Assembly (NCBI GenBank): GCA_964540105.1
Contig: CAZILL010000001.1
Span: 682,001 to 746,000 of the forward strand
Source: DATKJY01 sp964540105
GTDB taxonomy: Bacteria; Zixibacteria; MSB-5A5; GN15; FEB-12
Length of the DNA stretch: 64,000 nt
Direction of reading: 5' to 3'
Within the stretch, counting starts at the first letter, position 1, and each line of letters begins with the position of its first letter. Shown in pieces: positions 1 to 8,622 of the stretch. The notes below the pieces were generated by a model. That model did not search any database and was not told the origin of the DNA. It saw only the letters and a program-made list of their open reading frames with translations. A program made the translations under genes and the position numbers.

Positions 1-244
1 CGGGGGCCAGGAGTCGATAGCCGTTTCGGCTGAGCGTCTTGCCAACCTTACCGGCCAGAAAAGCGTCCTGAACTTTTTCGGCCAGGTCGAACGACTTGCC
101 CTCGCCTTTGAGAAACTCGGCCATCGTCGTGGGGAGATCGATCCCGATCTTTGAGGCACACGCGCTGAGATCAATGACCTCGTCGTTGATCGACAGGCCG
201 ACCCGCTCCTGGGCGACCTTGGTGGCGAATGAAACGAGTTTCAT
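1..244 (-). CDS. Fumarylacetoacetate hydrolase family protein, N-terminal part
   Basis: Only the first 81 codons lie in the window; the rest runs off the left edge. The start ATG is at 244-242. The protein begins MKLVSFATK and continues with a VGLSINDEVIDL stretch and a YRLLAP stretch near the edge, the pattern of the N-terminal domain of FAH-family hydrolases. FAH cleaves fumarylacetoacetate to fumarate and acetoacetate, the last step of tyrosine breakdown. It sits 5 bp after the aminotransferase gene and downstream of hmgA and hppD on the same strand, which supports that role. The catalytic metal-binding part is not visible, so another FAH-family hydrolase (for example an acylpyruvase) is not excluded. 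Confidence 0.75.
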   Translation of the reverse strand, partial: MKLVSFATKVAQERVGLSINDEVIDLSACASKIGIDLPTTMAEFLKGEGKSFDLAEKVQDAFLAGKVGKTLSRNGYRLLAP

Positions 245-249
245 ATCCG

Positions 250-1386
250 CTATCCTTGCGAATGGCTGGCGAGATTGTGCGGTGATCCCTTGACCAACTG
301 AGTGTAGACTTCGTCAATGACATCCAGCGCGAACGCAGTCTCTTCCTCAGTGCCGGTATTGATACGGATCCCTTCCGGAATGCCAAAGGTCTTAACGTGA
401 CGAACGATCAGTCCGCGATCGAGGCAGGCTTGGTTGAATTCGGCCGCGAACTGCTCGGACGGCATGAGCATCAGAAGAAAATTGGCGTCGGTGGCGACGT
501 ATCTGATACCGAGTTCGGCGAATCGTTTGGTCATGCTCTCCAGCCCTCGTTCATTCAGGGCAACCGTCTTTCGCAGGAACTCATCGTCATCGAGCGCGGC
601 GCGTGCCGCTTCCTGGGCGAGGAAATTCGGTTCGAAGGGGAGTTTGACTTTGTAGAGCTCCCGTATCAGTCGCTCCTGTCCGATAGCGTATCCGACGCGG
701 AGACCTGCCAGGCCATAATCTTTGGAAAAGGTCCGGGTCACGAGCAGGTTTTCATAGTCGTATTCGAGGCCGTTGGGGTACTCCGAATTCGACTGAGCGT
801 AGGTGAAGTACGCTTCGTCAAGAATGACCAGAATCTCATGGGAGATGCGCGCCATGAAGCGCTTGAACTCTTCGGCCGCGAAGATTGTGCCGGTCGGGTT
901 GTTCGGATTGGCGAGATAGATGACCCTTGTCCGTTCCGTTCTTGCGGCGAGTATTCCTTCGAGATCGTAGTGATAGTTCTTCAGAGGCACAAGGGTGAGG
1001 GTTCGGTCGTGCTTTCGGGCATTCACGTAAATGCCGATGAAGGTGCCGGCAGAAGTCAGGACTTCGTCGCCAACCTCTGAAAAGGTTTTGATGATATACC
1101 CCAGGAGAGCGTCGACGCCGGCGCCACAGATGATCTGCTGCGGCTCTCTGCCGAGCTTCTCTGCAAGCTTCTTCACGAGAAGATATGAACTGGGATCAAC
1201 ATAACGTGATACCTGCTTCAGGGCGTCGCTGACAGCGGCTATGGCTTTCGGCGAGGGACCCAGCGGGTTTTCGTTCGAGGCCAGCTTGACTATTCGCGAC
1301 AGTTTCTTCTCTCGCGCCAGTTCATCGATCGGCTTGCCGGCGACGTACGGCTGAAGGGTCTGAATGTGGCTGGGTACTTTCACCAT
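250..1386 (-). CDS. HisC-type PLP aminotransferase, likely tyrosine transaminase
   Basis: A 378-residue fold-type I PLP aminotransferase closest in motif to histidinol-phosphate aminotransferase. ASNENPLGPSP is at residues 36-46, PNNPTG at 161-166, DEAY at 190-193, and the PLP lysine is K222 in TFSKDYGLAGLRVGY. The length is normal for HisC (about 350-380). No other histidine-biosynthesis gene is nearby. It lies between hmgA and the FAH-family gene in a leftward unit, so I infer that it converts tyrosine to 4-hydroxyphenylpyruvate, the substrate of HppD. HisC-family enzymes are known to accept aromatic amino acids. A genuine histidinol-phosphate role remains possible. Confidence 0.8.
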   Translation of the reverse strand: MVKVPSHIQTLQPYVAGKPIDELAREKKLSRIVKLASNENPLGPSPKAIAAVSDALKQVSRYVDPSSYLLVKKLAEKLGREPQQIICGAGVDALLGYIIKTFSEVGDEVLTSAGTFIGIYVNARKHDRTLTLVPLKNYHYDLEGILAARTERTRVIYLANPNNPTGTIFAAEEFKRFMARISHEILVILDEAYFTYAQSNSEYPNGLEYDYENLLVTRTFSKDYGLAGLRVGYAIGQERLIRELYKVKLPFEPNFLAQEAARAALDDDEFLRKTVALNERGLESMTKRFAELGIRYVATDANFLLMLMPSEQFAAEFNQACLDRGLIVRHVKTFGIPEGIRINTGTEEETAFALDVIDEVYTQLVKGSPHNLASHSQG

Positions 1387-1425
1387 TGATCCGGCTCCAG
1401 AGGAAAGGGTTTTCGGTTTTGACCG

Positions 1426-2592
1426 TTACAGTTTCGGAAGCCAGGAACGCGAGTAGGCTTCGTCAATGGTTTCTCTCACATTGAGCGTGACTTTCAGCGG
1501 CATGAATGTGTCAATCATGACAGCATATTCCTTCGTCTCAGTGGCGCCGAGTGATGCCTCGGTCTTGCCCGGCTGGGGACCGTGGGGCATCCCCGACGGA
1601 TGAAGAGTAACCGATCCTTCCGTTATCCCGGCGCGCGACATGAAATCTCCCTCAACATAATACAAAACCTCGTCGCTGTCACAATTAGAATGCCAGTATG
1701 GAACCGGAATGGCATTGGGGTCAAAATCGAAGGGGCGAGGCACAAAGTTACAGAGAACAAAGTGCTCGGTCTTGAAGACCAAGTGAATCGGCGGGGGGAG
1801 ATGTAACTTGCCGACCTTCGGATTGTAATCCTTGATATTGAGCGCGTACGGGTAGTGATAACCGTCCCAGCCGACAACATCAAAGGGATGATGGTGCAGC
1901 GTGTATTCGAAATACCGATCTCCACCCTTAAGGATTAGTTTGTACTCCCCGATTTTGTCTATCGGCTCCATGTACTCTGGAATCTTGATGTCACGCTCGC
2001 AGTAGGGAGCGCTTTCGTCGAGCTGACCGTAGTCGTTGCGGAAGTGCTTCGGAATATCGTAGGCGGTGTCGCTTTCGACAATCATGAGCTTGTTGTTTGT
2101 CAGTGCGTCGAATTTGATTTGGTACGGGATTCCCTTAGGGATGATGATCTGATCTCCTTCGACGAAACGAATCTTCCCGTATTCAGTAAACAGGAACCCC
2201 CGTCCGTAATGCACAAACACGTATTCGTCGGCGTATGCGTTCTTGAAGAAGGCGTCGGTGTCGCGATTGGGATGAGCAGTTGAAATCGCGCAGTGGGGGT
2301 TGCGCAGGAAGAGATTGCGCGACGTGATGAAATCCCCGTCGGTTTTCTTCCTGTCAGTGAAGAAGTGGTAGTACTGCAGCGGAGCGTCGGACCATTCGAC
2401 ATTCTTGTGCAACTCTACTTCACGAATTTTGTGAACCGACGTGGGCATGTGGATGTGATACTTGTTCGAATAAATGCCGGAGAACCCGAGCGTGGAGTAG
2501 AGTTCTTCGCGGTACAAAGAGGTACCGTCATTCTTGTAGAAGCGGGTGTGCTTCTTGGCCGGAATCTTCCCCAGTTTATGATAGAATGGCAT
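1426..2592 (-). CDS. hmgA: Homogentisate 1,2-dioxygenase
   Basis: A 388-residue cupin dioxygenase that opens the homogentisate ring to maleylacetoacetate. The family signature HHHPFDVVGWDGYHYPY is at about 233-249. Probable iron ligands are H301 and D307 or E308 (PYWHSNCDSDE) and H337 (GMPHGPQPG). It is shorter than the 430-445 residues usual in eukaryotic and proteobacterial enzymes, as in the shorter bacterial branch. The start is preceded by an AAAGGAAA ribosome binding site. It lies 29 bp after hppD on the same strand, fitting successive pathway steps. Confidence 0.93.
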   Translation of the reverse strand: MPFYHKLGKIPAKKHTRFYKNDGTSLYREELYSTLGFSGIYSNKYHIHMPTSVHKIREVELHKNVEWSDAPLQYYHFFTDRKKTDGDFITSRNLFLRNPHCAISTAHPNRDTDAFFKNAYADEYVFVHYGRGFLFTEYGKIRFVEGDQIIIPKGIPYQIKFDALTNNKLMIVESDTAYDIPKHFRNDYGQLDESAPYCERDIKIPEYMEPIDKIGEYKLILKGGDRYFEYTLHHHPFDVVGWDGYHYPYALNIKDYNPKVGKLHLPPPIHLVFKTEHFVLCNFVPRPFDFDPNAIPVPYWHSNCDSDEVLYYVEGDFMSRAGITEGSVTLHPSGMPHGPQPGKTEASLGATETKEYAVMIDTFMPLKVTLNVRETIDEAYSRSWLPKL

Positions 2593-2621
2593 CGGAATTT
2601 CCTTTCATCGAGGTCAAGCGC

Positions 2622-3761
2622 TCAGCATGGAGGCATCCCCGGGACATATTCACGGTCGAGATTGCCGCGCAGCTTCTGGTCCAGCTCAATGGACTCAAAC
2701 AGAGCCTGGAAATTCCCCTTGCCGAAGCCCTGGCTTCCCCCGCGTCGCTGGATAAACTCGAAGAAGAATGTCGGTCGATCTCCGATCGGTTTTGTAAATA
2801 ATTGCAGCAGGTATCCCTGACCTTCGATGTCACAGAGTATGCCATGCTTCTGAAGGTCATCGACGTTCTCGGTAATCTTCAGGTCCGGGCGTTGGCGAAG
2901 GGCATCGTAGTAGGTATCCGGTACGGCGAGGAACTCCATGCCGTTGGCGCGAAGGGCGGCAATCGTGGCCACAATATTGTCGGTCGCTATCGCAATATGC
3001 TGGACGCCGGAACCCTGATACTGCTCTATGTATTCTTCGATCTGAGACTTCTTTATCCCAGCGAACGGTTCATTGATCGGATTGCGGATAACACTATCCG
3101 AGCTTCGAACGACTTTCGATAGAAGCGCTGAGTACTTCGTGCCGATGTCGCCGGCCTTGAAGTCGACAAAGGTCTCGAACCCCATCGTTTTGTTGAAGTA
3201 TTCGGCCCAGAGGTTCATCTCGTTCTCGCGGACATTCCCCACGATATGATCGATGTTCTGAATTCCGGTCTCGTGACAAGTGGCGTTGATTTTCTGGATT
3301 GGGGCGCAGAAATCGGGACGAAAAATATGCTTGTAATGATCGCGGTTGATGTAGACCAGTTCGGTGTCATCGTAGAGCCGAATCGCCGCCTCTTCGATGT
3401 AGCCATGATTGTTTTCAATGCGCTGCGGGCGGGAAACCATCACCGCGCCGTGCTGGGTCGCGTAGCGAAAAGCATGTTCGACGTTATCGACTTCGATGGC
3501 CCAGCGTTTCACGCCGTCGCCATGATGTGCCACAAATCCTGAGACGTCATAGGTACCCGGATTGAGGGCTGAGGTGATGACGAACTTGAGGCGGTTCCTG
3601 GTCAGGTAGTATGAAACCCGATCCCGAACTCCGGTCTCCGGCCCGCGGTAGCCAGTGAAATCGAGGCCAAGGGTTTTGGCGAACCAGAACGCGACCATTT
3701 TGGCCGACCCAACATAGAACTCCACATAGTCATATCCACGGATGCCTATCACATCTGCCAT
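2622..3761 (-). CDS. hppD: 4-Hydroxyphenylpyruvate dioxygenase
   Basis: A 379-residue non-haem iron dioxygenase with two vicinal-oxygen-chelate halves. It converts 4-hydroxyphenylpyruvate to homogentisate. The iron triad is visible as H172 (NIDHIVGNV), H255 (VQHIAIAT) and E335 (FFFEFIQRRG). The C-terminal GFGKGNFQALFESIE block at about 345-359 is typical of HPPD rather than hydroxymandelate synthase. It is the first gene of the leftward tyrosine-degradation unit, with an AAGGGAT site upstream of the ATG at 3761. Confidence 0.95.
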   Translation of the reverse strand: MADVIGIRGYDYVEFYVGSAKMVAFWFAKTLGLDFTGYRGPETGVRDRVSYYLTRNRLKFVITSALNPGTYDVSGFVAHHGDGVKRWAIEVDNVEHAFRYATQHGAVMVSRPQRIENNHGYIEEAAIRLYDDTELVYINRDHYKHIFRPDFCAPIQKINATCHETGIQNIDHIVGNVRENEMNLWAEYFNKTMGFETFVDFKAGDIGTKYSALLSKVVRSSDSVIRNPINEPFAGIKKSQIEEYIEQYQGSGVQHIAIATDNIVATIAALRANGMEFLAVPDTYYDALRQRPDLKITENVDDLQKHGILCDIEGQGYLLQLFTKPIGDRPTFFFEFIQRRGGSQGFGKGNFQALFESIELDQKLRGNLDREYVPGMPPC

Positions 3762-3825
3762 CGCATTATCCCTTCGTTCGCACGGTTACCAGGCCGCGAA
3801 TCTACAGTCGCCGCACCCGGTGCAG

Positions 3826-3854
3826 AAAATAGACCATCAGGCCTCGAAAGGCAA
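3826..3854 (-). promoter_or_regulatory. Possible promoter of the hppD-hmgA unit
   Basis: Read leftward, TTGCCT (3854-3849) and TATTTT (3831-3826) are separated by 17 nt. Transcription would start about 60 bp before the hppD ATG. Both boxes deviate from consensus, so this is a moderate candidate. Confidence 0.35.
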
Positions 3855-4036
3855 GTGGTTTGTTCTGCTCGTGGACTCAAGCACTCCTTGTTAGCGCAGG
3901 TATAGCTCGCTGTCAGTTCTCGTCGACGCGGAACAGATCGTTCCGACAGTCGTATCTATCTAACCGGCAAAGGGTTAAGAGGTTTCAGCATCGGCGGGAC
4001 AGGTAGGCGCATTTTCTCCAACCCTTCAACTAGGCC

Positions 4037-4065
4037 TTGCCGAAGCCTCCTCGGCGTCGTATACT
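4037..4065 (+). promoter_or_regulatory. Possible promoter of phhA
   Basis: TTGCCG (4037-4042), a 17-nt spacer and TATACT (4060-4065) form a reasonable sigma70 promoter. It predicts a leader of about 70 nt before the phhA GTG at 4142. Confidence 0.45.
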
Positions 4066-4141
4066 GGACTCATTGAATACACTTTTGGCGCCGACGGCGA
4101 CGCGCACTTGTCTGCCGTAGTTGTGCCGAGAGGAGAGATTT

Positions 4142-5917
4142 GTGACGGTATCACCAAACCCATCAGCGTCTAGGGGAATTGCGGTCGCGGGCAACCCTCA
4201 GGTCGCACGACTCCCGAATCATCTGCGGCAGTTTGCCGTCGACCAACGGTACTCCGACTACACTCCGATCGATCACTCCGTTTGGCGTTTCGTGATGCGC
4301 CAGGCGGTACACATACTGAAGGAGAACGCGCACCGGGTCTACTTTACCGGCCTCTTGAATACGGGCATCAATCTCGATGCGATTCCTCGAATCGAGGACA
4401 TGAACGACATTCTGGGAAGGATAGGCTGGGGGGCCGTGGCGGTCGACGGCTTCATTCCACCGGCGGCGTTCATGGAGTTCCAGGCATACCGGGTGCTGGT
4501 GATCGCATGCGACATGCGACAAATCAACCATATCGCCTACACCCCGGCGCCGGACATTGTGCACGAAGCCGCCGGGCATGCACCGATCATCGTCGACGCT
4601 GAGTACGCCGCATATCTCCAACGTTTCGGTGAGGTCGGCACGCGGGCGATGTCGTCTCGAAAGGATTTCGAGCTCTACGAGGCGATTCGCCATCTGTCGA
4701 TTCTCAAAGAGAGCCCGACCGCTACGCCAGCAGAAATTTCGGGCGCGGAACGCGACGTACAGGAGCGTCAGGCCAATCTCGGCGAGCCGTCGGAAATGGC
4801 ACGACTGAGCCGACTTCACTGGTGGACGGTCGAGTACGGGCTGATTGGTCCGATCGGGAATCCCAAAATCTACGGAGCCGGGCTGCTCTCCTCGATCGGC
4901 GAGGCAGTCAGCTGTCTTGAAGAGAGTGTGACGAAGCTTCCCTATTCAATAGAGGCCGCGAATTATCCGTTCGACATTACCACCAAACAGCCTCAGTTGT
5001 TCGTCACGTCCGATTTCGAGCAACTCAACCGGGTTCTTGAGGAGTTCGTCGCGACCATGGCGTTCACGGTGGGGGGGCTCGAAGGAGTGAATAAAGGGAT
5101 CGAATGCCGCAGTGTCGCGACCTGCGAGTATTCGTCGGGCCTTCAGGTGTCCGGAGTCTTCACGACGGCAATTCCCGGGAGCAATGGTCAGCCAGCCTAT
5201 ATCCAAACCCAGGGACCGTCGGCGCTATCGCATAGGCAAAGGCAAATTGACGGCCATGGCCGGGAACACCATGCCGACGGATTTGGCTCACCTGTGGGGA
5301 GCCTTGTGAATGTGGGCACTCCATTGGAGCATATGACAGACAGCGAGCTTCGCGAACACGGAATTGTCACCGGAATGACTGTCTCGCTGTTGTTTACGAG
5401 CGGCATATCGGTCAAAGGGGATCTGGGTTCAATCGAACGTCGAGATGGGAAAGTCATTCTCATGAGATTTACGAACTGCCGTGTGAACATAGGTGATCGG
5501 GTTCTTTTTGCTCCAGCGTGGGGGGCGTATGATATGGCGGTCGGCGAGAAGATCGTATCGGTGTTCAACGGCGCGGCTGACAACGATGCTTATCATAGCG
5601 TTCCACTGCTTGCAAGAGAGCGGACCATCAAGGTCACCCACGACGGTCATGCGCGCAGACTACACGGACTCTATCAGCTGATTCGCGATGTACGCGAGAA
5701 GAGAATTCCGTATGACCAACTGCCGACGGTGCGACAGGAACTCAAAAGGGATTATCCCGACGACTGGCTGGCATCACTGGAAATCCTTGAGATCCTTTTC
5801 AGAAAGTCGCTTTACCCTGAGCTGAGGCTGGAAATCAAGTCGTCGCTTGACGCCAAGGCAGGCGAGCGCTCCGATCTGACCAAACTCATAAGAGATGGTT
5901 TGCGGCTGATCTTCTGA
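4142..5917 (+). CDS. phhA: Phenylalanine 4-hydroxylase with long C-terminal extension
   Basis: A pterin-dependent aromatic amino acid hydroxylase, phenylalanine to tyrosine. I choose GTG at 4142 because GAGAGGAGAGA lies just upstream; an in-frame TTG at 4121 lacks a ribosome site. The product is then 591 residues. Iron ligands are H141 and H146 (DIVHEAAGHAPI) and E231 (WWTVEYGL). Classical proteobacterial PhhA is about 260-300 residues, so roughly 250 residues after about 335 form an extra C-terminal region. That region has a VGTPLEHMTDSELREHG segment, a beta-rich stretch and a helical tail. Long PhhA forms are known in other bacteria, but the extension's job is not clear to me. It is divergent from the tyrosine genes and should feed them. 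Confidence 0.93.
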   Translation: MTVSPNPSASRGIAVAGNPQVARLPNHLRQFAVDQRYSDYTPIDHSVWRFVMRQAVHILKENAHRVYFTGLLNTGINLDAIPRIEDMNDILGRIGWGAVAVDGFIPPAAFMEFQAYRVLVIACDMRQINHIAYTPAPDIVHEAAGHAPIIVDAEYAAYLQRFGEVGTRAMSSRKDFELYEAIRHLSILKESPTATPAEISGAERDVQERQANLGEPSEMARLSRLHWWTVEYGLIGPIGNPKIYGAGLLSSIGEAVSCLEESVTKLPYSIEAANYPFDITTKQPQLFVTSDFEQLNRVLEEFVATMAFTVGGLEGVNKGIECRSVATCEYSSGLQVSGVFTTAIPGSNGQPAYIQTQGPSALSHRQRQIDGHGREHHADGFGSPVGSLVNVGTPLEHMTDSELREHGIVTGMTVSLLFTSGISVKGDLGSIERRDGKVILMRFTNCRVNIGDRVLFAPAWGAYDMAVGEKIVSVFNGAADNDAYHSVPLLARERTIKVTHDGHARRLHGLYQLIRDVREKRIPYDQLPTVRQELKRDYPDDWLASLEILEILFRKSLYPELRLEIKSSLDAKAGERSDLTKLIRDGLRLIF

Positions 5918-6052
5918 ACGGCCTAACCCTGCCATCGTTACTGACAGTTCCTCATTGTTTTCAATCCGGCTGAACTAACCGGACTGAACGGCTGTTTACC
6001 CTTACAAGACCATAGATAGAGCCGTCTTGACTTTGAATATCGAAGGAGAAAT

Positions 6053-7531
6053 GTGACAAAGAAATTACCATCGACCCTTGGGGAACTCAGAAGGAGCGGA
6101 TGGCGAAGCCGCACCGTTCGGGAGGAGATGCGGGAAAATCTGCTGAAACGGATCGAGGCTGGAACTGCCAGTTTTACCGGGATAGTAGGCTATGACAAGA
6201 CGGTTGTTCCGCAGATCGAGAATGCCATCTTGTCCCGTCATAATTTCATCCTGCTGGGACTTCGCGGGCAGGCCAAGAGCCGCATCATCCGGCTGCTGCC
6301 GACTTTGCTTGATGAGTATCAACCGGTGATCGCTGGAACCTACCTGAACGAAGATCCGTACCACCCGATCTCACCGAAGGGAAGGCATCTGGCAGCACAG
6401 ACGGGGGATGAACTCGCCATTGAATGGCGTCATCGGGACGAGCGTTTTCATGAGAAGCTGGCCACCCCGGATGTTTCCATCGCTGATCTGATCGGCGACA
6501 TCGACCCCATCAAGGCAGCCCGTGAAAAGCTTGATATTTCGAACGAAGAGGTCATTCACTGGGGGATCATTCCGCGCACCAACCGAGGGATTTTTGCGAT
6601 AAACGAGCTTCCCGATCTTCAGCCGCGTATCCAAGTGGGGCTCCTAAATATCCTCGAGGAGAGCGACATTCAGGTGCGTGGTTTCCCGCTGCGACTCCAG
6701 CTCGACATGATGTTAGTGTTCTCGGCCAACCCCGAGGACTACACGAACCGAGGGAATATCATTACTCCGCTGAAGGATCGCATCGACTCGCAGATCATCA
6801 CGCATTACCCGCGCTCTCTTGAAGAGGCCAAAGCGATCACTGCGAGTGAGCACAACGCTGGCGACAAGAACTTGTCGGTCCCGGAATTTATTCGCGACAT
6901 CATAGAGGAAGTGACCTTCCAGGCCCGTTCCAGCGAGCATGTCGACCAGACATCAGGAGTGTCGGCGCGAGTGTCAATTTCAGCGTACGAGAACTTGCTG
7001 TCGAACATCGAACGGCGTGCGCTTCGCAACAAGGAGAATGACCGGTATGTCAGGATGTGCGATCTCTACGCGATCATTCCGTCGGTAACCGGCAAGATCG
7101 AACTGGTATACGAGGGGGAGCAGGAGGGAGCGATACTGGTTACACAGAACCTGATCGGCAAGGCTATCAATACCGTCTTCCTGCGCTATTTCCCGACACC
7201 GTCGAAGGAGAAGCCGCGCGGCGATCGACCTGTTGCGGCCAATCCATACGAGGCGATCATTGACTACTTTTCTACGGGCTGCAAGCTGGAGTTGTCTGAC
7301 GAATTGACGGTGACTGAATACCGAAAGAGACTGGAGAGTGTCGCCGGTCTCACGGAGGTAGTGAGCCAGTATTTTAATGTCAGCGATCACCGGGAGCAGT
7401 TGCTACGCATGGAGTTCGTTCTGGAAGGACTGCACCACAACAGCATTATCGCCCGTGAGGAGATCGATTCGCTGGTTCGATATGCAGACATCTTCTCCGA
7501 TATGCTGAAAGGGATGGGGGGAAGTCGGTGA
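6053..7531 (+). CDS. MoxR/Mg-chelatase-like AAA+ ATPase
   Basis: A 492-residue AAA+ ATPase of the MoxR/ChlI type. Walker A is GLRGQAKS at 69-76, with Ala in place of the third Gly. The Walker B-like segment is GIFAINELPDL, with N183-E184 instead of the usual D-E. It starts at GTG 6053 behind AAGGAG. The last 4 bases overlap the VWA-domain gene, so the two are translationally coupled. MoxR/VWA pairs act as chaperones that assemble or activate protein complexes or insert metals. The client here is not evident from the neighbourhood. The 135-bp gap from phhA makes co-transcription possible but unproven. Confidence 0.85.
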   Translation: MTKKLPSTLGELRRSGWRSRTVREEMRENLLKRIEAGTASFTGIVGYDKTVVPQIENAILSRHNFILLGLRGQAKSRIIRLLPTLLDEYQPVIAGTYLNEDPYHPISPKGRHLAAQTGDELAIEWRHRDERFHEKLATPDVSIADLIGDIDPIKAAREKLDISNEEVIHWGIIPRTNRGIFAINELPDLQPRIQVGLLNILEESDIQVRGFPLRLQLDMMLVFSANPEDYTNRGNIITPLKDRIDSQIITHYPRSLEEAKAITASEHNAGDKNLSVPEFIRDIIEEVTFQARSSEHVDQTSGVSARVSISAYENLLSNIERRALRNKENDRYVRMCDLYAIIPSVTGKIELVYEGEQEGAILVTQNLIGKAINTVFLRYFPTPSKEKPRGDRPVAANPYEAIIDYFSTGCKLELSDELTVTEYRKRLESVAGLTEVVSQYFNVSDHREQLLRMEFVLEGLHHNSIIAREEIDSLVRYADIFSDMLKGMGGSR

Positions 7532-8619
7532 AGTTCGTTTACCAACAATGGGATGATGAACAATTCGCCCGCTTGAAAGACATCACCGACCTCTTCGCCA
7601 TTTACCAATACCTGCTGATGCGACTGAATGGGAGCGTGGAAGAGACACTCGAATTGATGAAGCGCTTGCAGCAGCAGGGAATCCTCGACGCCAAGTACGA
7701 TCTCGACGAGTTCCGCAAGAAGCTGGCCAGCGCCGACCTGATTCGCCACACTCGCGACGGCGCGCGACTTTCGGCCAAAGGGGAGCGCTCGCTTCGGCGC
7801 GATGCCTTCGATCAGATCTTTCAGAAGATGCGATCGTCGGGTAGTGGGGATCATCTGCTACCGTTTGAGGGAGGAAGCTCTGAGGATCCCCTTCCCGAGA
7901 AGAGAGTCTACGAGTATGGCGACAACGTGCGAAACATCGATTACAACGCTTCCCTGTTCAACTCTGTCATTCGCACGGGCGATCTCGGGCTCGATTTATC
8001 GGAGAGGGACTTCGAAGTGTTCGAATCTGAACGGAGCAGTTCCTGCGCGACGGTGCTCATGATCGACATTTCGCACTCGATGGTTTTGTATGGCGAAGAT
8101 CGAATCACTCCGGCCAAACAGGTGGCCATGGCGTTCACAGAGCTCATCGTCACAAAGTTTCCAAGAGACTCTCTTTCGATTGTCTTGTTCGGCGATGAAG
8201 CGAGAGAGATCAGGATTGCCGACCTGCCCTACATTGGCGCGGGACCATACCACACCAACACTCAGGCCGGTCTTCGCATGGCGCGCAGGATCTTGCTGAC
8301 CAAAAAGCATGCGAACAAGCAGATTTTCATGATCACCGACGGCAAACCATCGATGATCACTCGGCCGAACGGTCAGATCTACAAGAATCCAATGGGGCTG
8401 GATCCGCGGATTGTCAATCGCACCCTCGATGAAGCAGTTATCTGCAGGAAGAAGAAGATTCCGATCACGACCTTTATGGTCACCGACGACCCATACCTTC
8501 AGAAGTTCGTCGCCCGCTTAACGGAGTTGAATAAGGGACGCGCCTACTTCGCATCGGTCGACGATCTGGGAACCTATCTTCTCTGGGATTTTGTGGCTAA
8601 TCGTAAGAGAAAAAGCTGA
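7528..8619 (+). CDS. VWA-domain protein, partner of MoxR ATPase
   Basis: A 363-residue protein starting with GTG inside the GTGA overlap with the upstream ATPase gene. The N-terminal ~165 residues are helical and charged. A von Willebrand A domain follows, with the MIDAS motif DISHS at 180-184 and a later MITDGKPS strand. There is no signal peptide or membrane helix, so it should be cytosolic. It resembles the CoxE/BchD/ChlD-like partner of MoxR ATPases, which binds a metal ion and the client protein. It converges on the liv-operon tail gene with only 3 bp between stop codons. Confidence 0.85.
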   Translation: MKFVYQQWDDEQFARLKDITDLFAIYQYLLMRLNGSVEETLELMKRLQQQGILDAKYDLDEFRKKLASADLIRHTRDGARLSAKGERSLRRDAFDQIFQKMRSSGSGDHLLPFEGGSSEDPLPEKRVYEYGDNVRNIDYNASLFNSVIRTGDLGLDLSERDFEVFESERSSSCATVLMIDISHSMVLYGEDRITPAKQVAMAFTELIVTKFPRDSLSIVLFGDEAREIRIADLPYIGAGPYHTNTQAGLRMARRILLTKKHANKQIFMITDGKPSMITRPNGQIYKNPMGLDPRIVNRTLDEAVICRKKKIPITTFMVTDDPYLQKFVARLTELNKGRAYFASVDDLGTYLLWDFVANRKRKS

Positions 8620-8622
8620 TTC

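Larger units (their letters stand above)
3762..4141. other. Divergent intergenic region between hppD and phhA
   Basis: These 380 bases separate the leftward tyrosine-degradation genes from rightward phhA. I see one plausible sigma70-type promoter facing each way (listed separately) and no convincing small gene. The two -10 boxes are about 230 bp apart, which leaves room for a shared regulator site. I could not pick out a clear palindromic operator. Confidence 0.5.

Noticed and set aside
397..1080. A 227-codon + strand frame opposite the aminotransferase
   Set aside because: It mirrors the codon structure of the PLP aminotransferase gene and shows no motif of its own.
4163..4819. A 218-codon leftward frame opposite phhA
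   Set aside because: It overlaps the phenylalanine hydroxylase catalytic domain entirely and has no ribosome site or recognisable domain.
6053..8619. Defence system built on the MoxR/VWA pair
   Set aside because: Defence systems with such pairs also carry effector genes; none is adjacent.
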